A model generated the notes under the pieces. It did no database searches. It was not told the DNA's origin and worked only from the letters and a program-made list of their open reading frames with translations. A stretch of DNA of 64,000 nt, taken from Streptomyces ruber (GTDB lineage: Bacteria > Actinomycetota > Actinomycetes > Streptomycetales > Streptomycetaceae). Location of the stretch: assembly GCF_014648075.1 (NCBI RefSeq), contig NZ_BMQK01000011.1:1-64000 (forward strand), in the 5' to 3' direction. Position numbers and translations under genes: made by a program. Below, in pieces: positions 36,242-44,548 of this stretch (position 1 is the stretch's first letter; each line of letters opens with the position of its first letter).

Positions 36242-36910
36242 GTGAACAGGACCACGGCGTGCGCCACGACTACCGGCCTCCCACTGCCCGGGCAGCCGGC
36301 CGGCCAGGCGCTCGGAGCGAGCGCCCCGTTCCCCCCGGCGGTCGTCCGCGACCTGAGGGAACGCTCGGGCCGCAGCCCCCACCAGCTCTCCTTCGGCTCC
36401 CACGACCTCGTCGTCGTCACCGGCCTCCCCGGCAGCGGCAAGTCGACGCTCATGCGGCGCGCGGTGCGCGGCGCGCGCATCGACTCCCAGGACACCCGCG
36501 ACCGCTTCGACGCCCGGCTGGCCCGTCACCTGCCGTACGCCGTCTACCGCCCCCTCGTACGGCTCGCCCACTACGCGGGCCTGCACCGCGCCCTGCGCTC
36601 CGGCGCCGGCATCGTCGTGCACGACTGCGGCACCCAGGGCTGGGTGCGCGGCTGGCTCGCCCGGGAGGCGCGGCGCCGGGGCGGCACCCTGCACCTGCTG
36701 CTCCTCGACGTCACCCCGGGCGAGGCGCGCGAGGGCCAGCGGGCGCGCGGGCGCGGGGTCTCCCGTTACGCCTTCGCCCGGCACCGCGCGGTGACGTCCC
36801 GGCTGCTGCGCACGGTGGAGAAGGGGCGCCTGCCGGAGGGCTGCGGCTCCGCGGTGGTGCTGGACCGGCAGGCGGCCGAGGTGCTGAAGCGGATCGACTT
36901 CACGAGGTGA
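36242..36910 (+). CDS. P-loop kinase-like ATPase (AAA_33/zeta-like)
   Basis: 222 residues. GTG 36242 is preferred because GGGGAGG sits 9 bases upstream; an in-frame ATG at 36224 overlaps that site. After ~55 residues without motif comes DLVVVTGLPGSGKSTLMRR (Walker A), then IDSQDTRDRF (acceptor-side acid), GIVVHDCGTQ and a lid-like arginine helix (REGQRARGRGVSRYAFARH). The fold is that of small P-loop phosphotransferases related to zeta toxin, polynucleotide kinase and Chloramphenicol phosphotransferase types. The substrate is unknown. It stands alone, without an antitoxin gene. It is divergent from the glycine riboswitch. Confidence 0.8.
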   Translation: MNRTTACATTTGLPLPGQPAGQALGASAPFPPAVVRDLRERSGRSPHQLSFGSHDLVVVTGLPGSGKSTLMRRAVRGARIDSQDTRDRFDARLARHLPYAVYRPLVRLAHYAGLHRALRSGAGIVVHDCGTQGWVRGWLAREARRRGGTLHLLLLDVTPGEAREGQRARGRGVSRYAFARHRAVTSRLLRTVEKGRLPEGCGSAVVLDRQAAEVLKRIDFTR

Positions 36911-36988
36911 CCGGCCGTACCCGTACGACGGAGTGGCCCATTAGGGTTTTCAGCCACAGCAGCGGTACGAGCAGGCGGTAGGCGGCAG

Positions 36989-37780
36989 ATGGACTTCCCG
37001 GCGGACTTCCCAGCGGCGGACTTCCCGGCGCAGACGCACCCCCAGGGGCACGGCGGATGGCCCGGCAACGAACTGGAGGAGGTACTCGCGGCGTCGCTCG
37101 GGCAGCCGGGTGCCGGCGGCCGGATCGTGGAGGTCCTCGCCCGCAGCTTCCTCTGGGTCCCGCTGCCCGAGGGCGGCGGCCCCGACAGCGGCCCCCTCGA
37201 CCTGCCCACGCTGCAGCTGGAGGGGCAGGTGTACGTGCCGGTCTTCAGCTCGGAGCAGCAGTTCCGGCAGGTCGTCGGCAGCCACATGTCGTTCACGGTC
37301 GCGCCCGCCGTGGAGTTCGCCCGCGGTCTGCTGCCGCAGGTCGGCATCGCGGTGAACCCGGACGGCACGGTGGGCGTGCCGCTGCCGCCGGCCGCCGTGG
37401 CCGAGCTCTGCCGGGCCGGGCGCAGCGAACTGGACGGCGCTGAGGGCGGGGCGCGGGTACGGCTGTTCGAGCCGGACTGGCAGGACGACCCGGTGGACTT
37501 CCTCGCCGCTGCCTCGGCGGAGTTCGCCGCGACCGGTGCGGTGCTCTCCGCCCGCCGCTGCCTGGCGGCCGTCGAGACCGCCGATCCGGTGATGTTCGTC
37601 GGTGTCGAACTGGCCTCCTGGGAGGTGGACCGCGCCGTACCGCTGGACGCGGTGGGCCGCGCGCTGGGCCGGACCGCGGTGAAGTACCCGGTGAACATGG
37701 TCTTCCTCGACGTGGCGCAGGATCCGGTGGGCGACTGGATGCGCGAGCGGGTGCGGCCCTTCTACCAGCACGGGTACTGA
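36989..37780 (+). CDS. SseB-family protein with C-terminal SseB domain
   Basis: 263 residues. The first 20 residues are a repeat of DFPA units (DFPADFPAADFPA), encoded by a near-perfect DNA repeat, so the functional start may lie at or after it. The rest matches SseB: NELEEVLAASLGQPG, an N-domain with LEGQVYVPVFSSEQQFRQ, and the SseB C-terminal domain ending PVGDWMRERVRPFY. SseB is named for enhanced serine sensitivity in E. coli; its biochemical role is unknown. It is close to the serine/glycine genes and followed by a second SseB-like gene. Confidence 0.85.
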   Translation: MDFPADFPAADFPAQTHPQGHGGWPGNELEEVLAASLGQPGAGGRIVEVLARSFLWVPLPEGGGPDSGPLDLPTLQLEGQVYVPVFSSEQQFRQVVGSHMSFTVAPAVEFARGLLPQVGIAVNPDGTVGVPLPPAAVAELCRAGRSELDGAEGGARVRLFEPDWQDDPVDFLAAASAEFAATGAVLSARRCLAAVETADPVMFVGVELASWEVDRAVPLDAVGRALGRTAVKYPVNMVFLDVAQDPVGDWMRERVRPFYQHGY

Positions 37781-38133
37781 TCCGCGGGCAGCGGTCCGCA
37801 CGGCGCGTACCGGCGCGTGTGCCGGTGCGCGCGCGCCCGCACGGTCATCGCACGGCCCGGCGCACGTCGCCGACGCGCCGGTACCCCGTCGCACCAGTGG
37901 GTGGATACCTCCCGCGACGTGCGTCAAGTCGCTGTCAGAATGGACGATTACCCTGGTTTCATGGCTCGGAGGGACGAGGCCGTGCGCCGGAACCGGGGAA
38001 CCCGGGAGCGTGCCCGGGCGATGCAGAATGGCTCGGCCGGGGTGTCGACGACTCCCGGCGGAGCGCCGGACGCGTCACCTCGGCCGTGTCCGGCGGGTTT
38101 CTACGTGATGGTGTGGCGAAGGGGCGGTAGAGG
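37781..38133. other. Intergenic region between the two SseB-like genes
   Basis: 353 bases. One frame stays open (about 37817-38137), but codon usage and composition do not support a gene. GAAGGGG near 38116 may be the ribosome site for the next gene. No hairpin or repeat stands out. Confidence 0.4.
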
Positions 38134-38925
38134 GTGAGCGCGTCGGGCACGGCCGCGGCCGGGCAGGTCGAGCACATGCTGCGCCAGGTGACGCCCGGGC
38201 GTTACGACGCCTACGAGGCACTCCTGCGCGTCCTCGCGACCCCCGCGTCCGGCCAGGTCTGGATGCTGCTGTGGCACGGCCAGGCCGGCTCCCCGGACGC
38301 CCAGTACGGGAACATGGAGGTGGACGGGCACAGCTACGCGCCCTGCGTCACCTCCGCCCAGGAGCTCTCCGCCAGCGGCTGGAACCGCTCCTACGAGGTG
38401 GTCGACGGCCTCGACGTGGCCCGCACCCTCTACCCCGACCACTACGGCCTGTGGCTGAACCCGCACGCGCCGGGCGGCGGCGTCGGCATCCCCTGGCCCG
38501 ATCTGCGCCGCATCGCCACGGGCCTGGACCGGCAGCCCGCGGGCCCGCTCCGGCTCGCCGAGCCCGGCATCGAGATCCCGCAGTTCTACGCCCTGCTCAC
38601 GCAGAACGCCCACCGCACCCCGGCGGTCCGCTCGCTGCGCCGCGCCTGGGTGCAGCCCGCGCTCGGCGCGCCGTACCTGGCCATCGGGCTCGACGTGTAC
38701 GACACCTCGCCGGCCGCCGTCGACTCCGTCCGCGCGATGATGCAGCAGTCCATCGGTGCCGTACCGGACGGGCTGCCCGTCTCGACGGTCGCGATGTCCG
38801 ACGGCGACGACCCGGTGGCGATGTGGCTGCGCGCCAACGCCCGCCCCTTCTACGACCGCGAGGCCCACGCGGCCCCCGCCCAGGCCCCGGCCGGCGGAGG
38901 CTACGGCTACCCGGGCGCGTACTGA
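38134..38925 (+). CDS. SseB-family protein, second copy
   Basis: 263 residues from GTG 38134. It has the SseB fold with VEHMLRQVTPGRYDAYEALLRVLA, a middle segment SYEVVDGLDVARTLYPDHYG, and a C-terminal domain ending DDPVAMWLRANARPFYDRE. That end is similar to the same end of the preceding SseB-like protein (WMRERVRPFY). The tail (about 245-263) is Ala/Gly/Tyr-rich. No motif for catalysis is visible. Two such genes side by side occur in streptomycetes; the tie to serine metabolism is by family name and location only. Confidence 0.82.
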   Translation: MSASGTAAAGQVEHMLRQVTPGRYDAYEALLRVLATPASGQVWMLLWHGQAGSPDAQYGNMEVDGHSYAPCVTSAQELSASGWNRSYEVVDGLDVARTLYPDHYGLWLNPHAPGGGVGIPWPDLRRIATGLDRQPAGPLRLAEPGIEIPQFYALLTQNAHRTPAVRSLRRAWVQPALGAPYLAIGLDVYDTSPAAVDSVRAMMQQSIGAVPDGLPVSTVAMSDGDDPVAMWLRANARPFYDREAHAAPAQAPAGGGYGYPGAY

Positions 38926-39558
38926 CCCGACTCCCGGGACCTTCTCCGCCCCGCGCGGAACTCCCGCGCCCGCGCACCGGACCGCGACGCTCTCCGCGCC
39001 GGCCCCTGACCCACGCGCTCCGGCCGCTGACCGTGCCGCGCACCGAGCCGCGCGCCGGCGTGGCGTCCCAGGACCGCGTGCCCCGCGCATGGCGCCGGGT
39101 CCGCCCCGCGCACCGAGCCGCGTCCACCCCGCGTACCCGCCGCGATCTCATTCCCTGACACCGTTTCACAGTGCCTCCACAGATCCTCCGGACCTTTGGT
39201 GATGCGATGTCCGGATCTACGCGGGTAAATGTGACAGACAACCCCTTGCGCCCCAACTGCCCCGTGTCCGACCCCCGTTCATCCGCGTCCGGATAACGGA
39301 AAACCCAGCACAGCATCACGGTTGTGCATACTTTCCCCGTCACATCTGGCGGGTGATCGTGACGGCCCTGAAGACTCGCCCATCATGGCGTGGGGTCCTT
39401 GCGACCCGAGCGCGAGTCTCGGGGGAGACATCGACTGGCGCAGGCATGTCCCGGCATCCCGGGGCATCATCCAAGGGCACTGCGCGGCAACAGAGAGCCA
39501 GGCCGTACAGCGGCGTGCAGTAAGCCGGTGACCACCGGCGAGAAGGGGCAAGGCACTT
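38926..39558 (+). promoter_or_regulatory. Long leader region before the oligopeptide transporter operon
   Basis: 633 bases without a gene. GATCCTCCGGAC (39182-39193) and GTCCGGATC (39209-39217) make an interrupted inverted repeat with a 2-base bulge, a possible operator or hairpin. A drop in G+C from about 39170 to 39350 suggests the promoter lies there. AAGGGGCAAGG ahead of 39559 is the ribosome site. Exact -35/-10 elements are not clear. Confidence 0.5.
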
Positions 39559-40557
39559 GTGACGGCACCGATCGAGACCACGGGATCGCAGGCCGAGGCC
39601 CAGCCCGAAGCCGTCCTGGCGGGCGTCGAGGCCAAGAAGATCGAGGGCCGGTCCCTCGGGCAGATCGCCTGGACCCGCTTCAAGCGCGACAAGCTGGCGA
39701 TGGCGGGTGGCATCGTTGTCGCCCTGCTGATCCTCACAGCCGTGCTCTCCCGCCCGCTCCAGGCGTTGCTCGGCCTCGACCCGAACGAGTTCCACCAGGA
39801 CCTCATCGACCCCAGCACCACCCTCCCCAAGGGCGACTTCGGCGGCATGAGCTGGGAGCACCCGCTCGGCGTCGAGCCGAAGTTCGGGCGCGACATCCTC
39901 GCCCGCATCCTGGAGGGCTCCTGGGTCTCCCTCGTCGTCGCCTTCGGCGCGACGCTCCTGTCCAACGCGATCGGCACCGTGCTGGGCCTGATCGCGGGCT
40001 ACTACGGCGGCCGGGTCGACACGATCATCAGCCGCCTGATGGACACCTTCCTCGCCTTCCCGCTGCTGCTCTTCGCCATCGCCATCTCGGCGACCCTGCA
40101 GGGCGGCGCGTTCGGCCTCAACGGACTGCCGCTCCACCTCCTGGTGCTGATCTTCGTCATCGGCTTCTTCAACTGGCCGTACATGGGCCGTATCGTCCGC
40201 GGACAGACGATGGCCCTGCGCCAGCGCGAGTTCGTGGACGCCTCCCTGGGCCTGGGCGCCAAGGGCCCGTACATCCTCTTCAAGGAACTGCTGCCGAACC
40301 TGGTCGCGCCGATCATCGTCTACTCGACGCTGCTGATCCCGACCAACATCATTTTCGAGGCCTCGCTCAGCTTCCTCGGTGTCGGCATCCAGCCGCCGCA
40401 GGCCTCGTGGGGCGGGATGCTCAACCAGGCCGTCGACTTCTTCGAGGTCGACCCGCAGTACATGATCGTTCCCGGTCTCGCCATCTTCATCACCGTCCTG
40501 GCCTTCAACCTCCTGGGTGACGGCCTGAGGGACGCCCTCGACCCCCGCAGCCGCTGA
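39559..40557 (+). CDS. oppC: Oligopeptide ABC transporter permease (OppC type)
   Basis: 332 residues, GTG 39559. It has a cytosolic N-terminal stretch, a first helix (KLAMAGGIVVALLILTAVL) followed by an outer loop, then five helices of the BPD_transp_1 domain. The EAA loop that contacts the ATPases is readable as REFVDASLGLGAKGPYILFKELLPN (in overlapping parts). It pairs with the OppB-type permease encoded downstream. It is the first gene of the C-A-B-D-F operon, an order different from the classic A-B-C-D-F. Confidence 0.93.
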   Translation: MTAPIETTGSQAEAQPEAVLAGVEAKKIEGRSLGQIAWTRFKRDKLAMAGGIVVALLILTAVLSRPLQALLGLDPNEFHQDLIDPSTTLPKGDFGGMSWEHPLGVEPKFGRDILARILEGSWVSLVVAFGATLLSNAIGTVLGLIAGYYGGRVDTIISRLMDTFLAFPLLLFAIAISATLQGGAFGLNGLPLHLLVLIFVIGFFNWPYMGRIVRGQTMALRQREFVDASLGLGAKGPYILFKELLPNLVAPIIVYSTLLIPTNIIFEASLSFLGVGIQPPQASWGGMLNQAVDFFEVDPQYMIVPGLAIFITVLAFNLLGDGLRDALDPRSR

Positions 40558-40625
40558 CGTCTGCGGTCGCGGCCGGTGCCGCGTCCAGCCAACGTGTCCA
40601 ACCTACGAAGAGGAATCCACCCACC

Positions 40626-42377
40626 ATGCGAAGGTCAGTAATCGCCGTCGCCGCGGCCATAGGCAGCGCCAGTCTCGTGCTGTCGGGCTGCAGCAAGGCC
40701 GAGGACAACGGGGACAGCGGGACGAAGGCTGCCGGGGCCGACGCGGCGACCAAGGGTGTCGTCAACGCCTCCACCGAGAAGGGCGGCACGGTCACCTACG
40801 CGATGTCCGACGTGCCGGACTCCTTCGACCCGGGCAACACGTACTACGGGTACATGTGGAACTTCGGCCGCCTCTACGCGCGTTCGCTGATGACGTACAA
40901 GCCGGGCGCCGGCACCGCGGGCAGCGAACTGGTCCCGGACCTCGCCGAGAGCGCGGGCGTGCCCAGCGACGGCGGCAAGACCTGGACGTACAAGCTGCGC
41001 GAGGGCCTCGTCTACGAGGACGGCACCCCGATCAAGTCCGCGGACGTCAAGTACGCCGTCGAGCGGTCCAACTTCGCGCGGGACACGCTCTCCCTCGGCC
41101 CGAACTACTTCCAGAACTACCTGGAGGGCGGCGACAAGTACGAGGGCCCGTACAAGGACAAGAGCGACAAGGGTCTGGAGTCCATCCAGACGCCGGACGA
41201 CCGCACGATCGTCTTCAAGCTGAACCAGCCGTTCCAGGAGTTCGACTACCTGGCGGCGATGCTGCAGACGGCTCCGGTGCCCAAGGCCAAGGACACGGGC
41301 GTCGAGTACGAGAAGAAGATCATCTCCTCGGGTTCGTACAAGTTCGAGAGCTACGAGCAGGGCAAGCAGGCCGTCCTGGTCCGCAACGACAAGTGGGACG
41401 AGAAGACGGACCCGCTGCGCAAGCAGTACCCGGACAAGATCGTCGTCAAGCTGAAGCAGAACCCGGAGACGATCGACAAGGACATCCAGTCCGGCGCGAT
41501 CATCGCCGACCTGGCCGGCACCGGCGTCCAGGCGTCGACCCAGGCCCAGGTGCTGAAGTCCGAGGACGCCAAGGCCGCCACCGACAACACCTACGGCGGC
41601 CGCCTCGTCTACATGGCGATCAACACCAAGGTCAAGCCGTTCGACAAGGTCGAGTGCCGCAAGGCCGTCCAGTACGCCGTCGACAAGGTCTCCGTGCAGA
41701 CCGCGATGGGCGGCCCGGTCCGCGGTGACATCGCCACCACCGTGACCCCGCCGGACGTCACCGGCTACGAGAAGGCCGACGCCTACGCCTCCGAGGGCAA
41801 CAAGGGCGACGTCGCCAAGGCCAAGGAGCAGCTGAAGGCCTGCGGCGAGGAGACCATCAAGACCAACATCACCGCGCGCAGCGACCGCCCGGGTGAGGTC
41901 GACGCGGCCACCGCGATCGTGGACTCGCTGAAGAAGGTCGGCATCGAGGCGTCGATCAAGCAGTACCCGTCGGGCAAGTACTTCACCGACTACGCGGGTG
42001 TGCAGAAGTTCACCGAGGACAACAACGTCGGCCTGATGATGATGCAGTGGGGCGCCGACTGGCCCAGCGGCTACGGCTTCCTGAACAACATCCTCAACGG
42101 TGCCGCGATCGGCGCGTCCGGCAACACCAACCTGTCCTACGTCGACAACAAGGAGATCAACGACCTCCTGAACAAGTCGATCCAGACCGAGGACAAGGCC
42201 GAGCGCGAGAAGCTCTACACCCAGATCGACCAGAAGGCGATGGACGAGGCCGTCATCGTGCCGCTGACCTACTTCAAGGTTCTGCTGTACCGCTCGCCGC
42301 ACGCCACCAACGTGGTCTCGTCGGCGGCCTTCAGCGGTCAGTACGACTACCTCAACCTCGGTACCACCAAGAAGTAG
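40626..42377 (+). CDS. oppA: Oligopeptide-binding lipoprotein
   Basis: 583 residues, ATG 40626 behind GAAGAGGAA. The signal peptide ends in a lipobox LVLSGC, giving a lipid-anchored solute-binding protein. It is family 5 (SBP_bac_5): VTYAMSDVPDSFDPGNTY, a typical SADVKYAVERS and WGADWPSGYGFL near the end. It captures peptides outside the cell for the OppBC channel. A strong hairpin immediately after the stop probably lets this gene be expressed above the permeases. Confidence 0.95.
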   Translation: MRRSVIAVAAAIGSASLVLSGCSKAEDNGDSGTKAAGADAATKGVVNASTEKGGTVTYAMSDVPDSFDPGNTYYGYMWNFGRLYARSLMTYKPGAGTAGSELVPDLAESAGVPSDGGKTWTYKLREGLVYEDGTPIKSADVKYAVERSNFARDTLSLGPNYFQNYLEGGDKYEGPYKDKSDKGLESIQTPDDRTIVFKLNQPFQEFDYLAAMLQTAPVPKAKDTGVEYEKKIISSGSYKFESYEQGKQAVLVRNDKWDEKTDPLRKQYPDKIVVKLKQNPETIDKDIQSGAIIADLAGTGVQASTQAQVLKSEDAKAATDNTYGGRLVYMAINTKVKPFDKVECRKAVQYAVDKVSVQTAMGGPVRGDIATTVTPPDVTGYEKADAYASEGNKGDVAKAKEQLKACGEETIKTNITARSDRPGEVDAATAIVDSLKKVGIEASIKQYPSGKYFTDYAGVQKFTEDNNVGLMMMQWGADWPSGYGFLNNILNGAAIGASGNTNLSYVDNKEINDLLNKSIQTEDKAEREKLYTQIDQKAMDEAVIVPLTYFKVLLYRSPHATNVVSSAAFSGQYDYLNLGTTKK

Positions 42378-42401
42378 CCCCGGAAGGCAGGTGAAGGCAT
42401 T

Positions 42402-42433
42402 GGCGCCCGCGGGTCGCACAACCCGCGGGCGCC
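42402..42433 (+). promoter_or_regulatory. Perfect 13-bp hairpin between oppA and oppB
   Basis: GGCGCCCGCGGGT (42402-42414), loop CGCACA, ACCCGCGGGCGCC (42421-42433). There is no T-tract, and the oppB start follows 13 bases later. It may work as a partial terminator or 3'-end protector that raises oppA mRNA over the downstream genes, and it could mask the weak oppB ribosome site. Confidence 0.85.
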
Positions 42434-42446
42434 GGCGCCGGTCCCC

Positions 42447-43454
42447 GTGATCTCGTACATCATCCGCCGGGCGATCGCGGCAGTGGTCCTGCTGCTGGTC
42501 GTCACCGCGGTCACCTTCGGCATCTTCTTCGTGCTGCCGAAACTGGCCGGGCAGACCCCCGACCAACTGGCCGCCCAGTACATCGGCAAGAGCCCCTCGC
42601 CCGAGGACATCGCGGCGGTCAAGGCCAACCTCGGGCTCGACAAGCCGGTCTACGAGCAGTACTGGCAGTTCATCAAGGGGATCGTCGCAGGCGCCACCTA
42701 CAACACCGGGCCCACCACCGTCCAGTGTGATATGCCCTGCTTCGGCTACTCCTTCAAGCAGCACATCGAGGTCTGGCCCCAGCTCGTCGACCGCCTCCCG
42801 GTGACCATCTCGCTTGCCGCGGGTGCCGCGGTGCTGTGGCTCGTCTCCGGTGTCATCACCGGTGTGATCTCCGCGCTGAAGCCCGGCTCGATCTTCGACC
42901 GCTCCGCGATGGGCGTGGCGCTCGCCGGCGTCTCGCTCCCCATGTTCTTCACCGGTCAGCTGGCCCTCCTCCTCTTCAGCTACCAGCTGGAGATCTTCGG
43001 CCGCACCTACGTGCCGTTCACCGAGAACCCCTCGCAGTGGGCGAACACGCTCTTCCTCCCCTGGTGCTCGCTGGCCCTGCTCTACTCCGCGATCTACGCG
43101 CGGCTCACCCGGTCCGGCATGCTCGAAACCATGAACGAGGACTTCATCCGCACCGCGCGGGCCAAGGGCCTGGGCGAGCGGAAGGTCGTCGTGAAGCACG
43201 GCCTGCGCGCCGCGCTCACGCCGATTGTTACGGTCTTCGGCATGGACATCGGCCTTCTCCTCGGCGGCGCGGTGATCACCGAGTCGGTCTTCTCGCTGCC
43301 CGGCATCGGCCAGTACGCCGTCCAGGCCATCACCGACAACGACCTGCCGCCGATCCTGGGCGTCACGCTGCTGGCCGCCTTCTTCGTCGTGCTCTGCAAC
43401 CTGGTGGTGGACGTGCTGTACGCCACCGTCGACCCGCGCGTGAGGCTCTCGTGA
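42447..43454 (+). CDS. oppB: Oligopeptide ABC transporter permease (OppB type)
   Basis: 335 residues from GTG 42447. First helix MISYIIRRAIAAVVLLLVVTAV type (shown in part: RRAIAAVVLLLVV), then a large outer loop with two cysteines (VQCDMPCFGY) and five more helices. The EAA motif is EDFIRTARAKGLGERKVVVKH. The end PRVRLS overlaps the next gene by 4 bases (GTGA). It forms the channel with the OppC-type permease. No Shine-Dalgarno is evident; the hairpin just upstream may matter. Confidence 0.93.
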   Translation: MISYIIRRAIAAVVLLLVVTAVTFGIFFVLPKLAGQTPDQLAAQYIGKSPSPEDIAAVKANLGLDKPVYEQYWQFIKGIVAGATYNTGPTTVQCDMPCFGYSFKQHIEVWPQLVDRLPVTISLAAGAAVLWLVSGVITGVISALKPGSIFDRSAMGVALAGVSLPMFFTGQLALLLFSYQLEIFGRTYVPFTENPSQWANTLFLPWCSLALLYSAIYARLTRSGMLETMNEDFIRTARAKGLGERKVVVKHGLRAALTPIVTVFGMDIGLLLGGAVITESVFSLPGIGQYAVQAITDNDLPPILGVTLLAAFFVVLCNLVVDVLYATVDPRVRLS

Positions 43455-44548
43455 CCGACCAGACCAAGACCGGGGCCGCCGCCGTCAGTGAGCCCGTGCC
43501 CGCCTCGGCCGACCACAAGGCGTTCCTGGACGTGCGCGACCTGCGAGTGCACTTCCCCACCGACGACGGCCTGGTCAAGTCCGTCGACGGGCTCTCCTTC
43601 CAGCTGGAGAAGGGCCAGACCCTCGGCATCGTGGGCGAGTCCGGCTCCGGCAAGTCCGTGACCTCGCTGGCGATCCTGGGCCTGCACCGGCTCGGCGCCC
43701 GCGGCAAGAACGTGCAGATGTCGGGCGAGATCTGGCTCGACGGCAAGGAACTGGTCGGGGCCGACCCCGACGAGGTCCGCAGGCTGCGCGGCCGCGAGAT
43801 GGCGATGATCTTCCAGGACCCGCTGTCCGCGATGCACCCGTACTACACGGTCGGCAACCAGATCGTGGAGGCGTACCGGGTCCACCACGACGTCCCCAAG
43901 AAGACCGCCCGCAAGCGCGCCGTCGAGCTCCTGGACCGCGTCGGCATCCCCGAGCCGAACAAGCGCGTCGACAGCTACCCGCACGAGTTCTCCGGCGGTA
44001 TGCGCCAGCGCGCCATGATCGCCATGGCCCTGGTCAACAACCCCGAGCTGCTGATCGCGGACGAGCCGACCACCGCGCTCGACGTGACCGTGCAGGCGCA
44101 GATCCTCGACCTCATCCGGGACCTGCAGAAGGAGTTCGGCTCCGCGGTCATCATCATCACGCACGACCTCGGCGTGGTCGCCGAGATCGCCGACGACATC
44201 CTCGTGATGTACGGCGGACGCTGTGTGGAGCGCGGGCCCGTCGACAGGATCTTCTACGAGCCGCAGCACCCCTACACCTGGGGCCTGCTCGGTTCGATGC
44301 CCAGGATCGACCGCGAGCAGACCGACCGGCTCATCCCGGTCAAGGGCTCGCCGCCCAGCCTCATCAACGTCCCCTCGGGCTGCGCCTTCAACCCGCGCTG
44401 CCCGTACGCCGACGTCCCCAAGGGCAACATCACCCGCACGGAGCGCCCCGAACTGCGCGAGGTCGGCAGCCGGCACTTCACCGCCTGCCACATGGCGCAG
44501 GAGGACCGCACGCGGATCTGGAACGAAGAGATTGTGCCGAAGCTGTGA
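43451..44548 (+). CDS. oppD: Oligopeptide ABC transporter ATPase (OppD type)
   Basis: 365 residues from GTG 43451, overlapping oppB. Walker A GESGSGKSV, signature FSGGMRQRAMIAMAL, Walker B LLIADEPTTALD, H-loop ITHDLGVV. The C-terminal oligopeptide-transporter extension has cysteines in SGCAFNPRCPYA and FTACHM, a pattern that binds an iron-sulfur cluster in some DppD/OppD proteins. It drives uptake together with the OppF-type ATPase, which overlaps it by 4 bases. Confidence 0.94.
   Translation: MTDQTKTGAAAVSEPVPASADHKAFLDVRDLRVHFPTDDGLVKSVDGLSFQLEKGQTLGIVGESGSGKSVTSLAILGLHRLGARGKNVQMSGEIWLDGKELVGADPDEVRRLRGREMAMIFQDPLSAMHPYYTVGNQIVEAYRVHHDVPKKTARKRAVELLDRVGIPEPNKRVDSYPHEFSGGMRQRAMIAMALVNNPELLIADEPTTALDVTVQAQILDLIRDLQKEFGSAVIIITHDLGVVAEIADDILVMYGGRCVERGPVDRIFYEPQHPYTWGLLGSMPRIDREQTDRLIPVKGSPPSLINVPSGCAFNPRCPYADVPKGNITRTERPELREVGSRHFTACHMAQEDRTRIWNEEIVPKL

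Noticed and set aside
36242..36910. Zeta-type toxin of a toxin-antitoxin pair
   Set aside because: The P-loop and acid fit many small kinases, and no antitoxin-like gene lies upstream or downstream.
37817..38137. Possible small gene between the SseB-like genes
   Set aside because: Composition is Arg/Pro/Gly-rich without domain or good ribosome site, and two frames are equally open.
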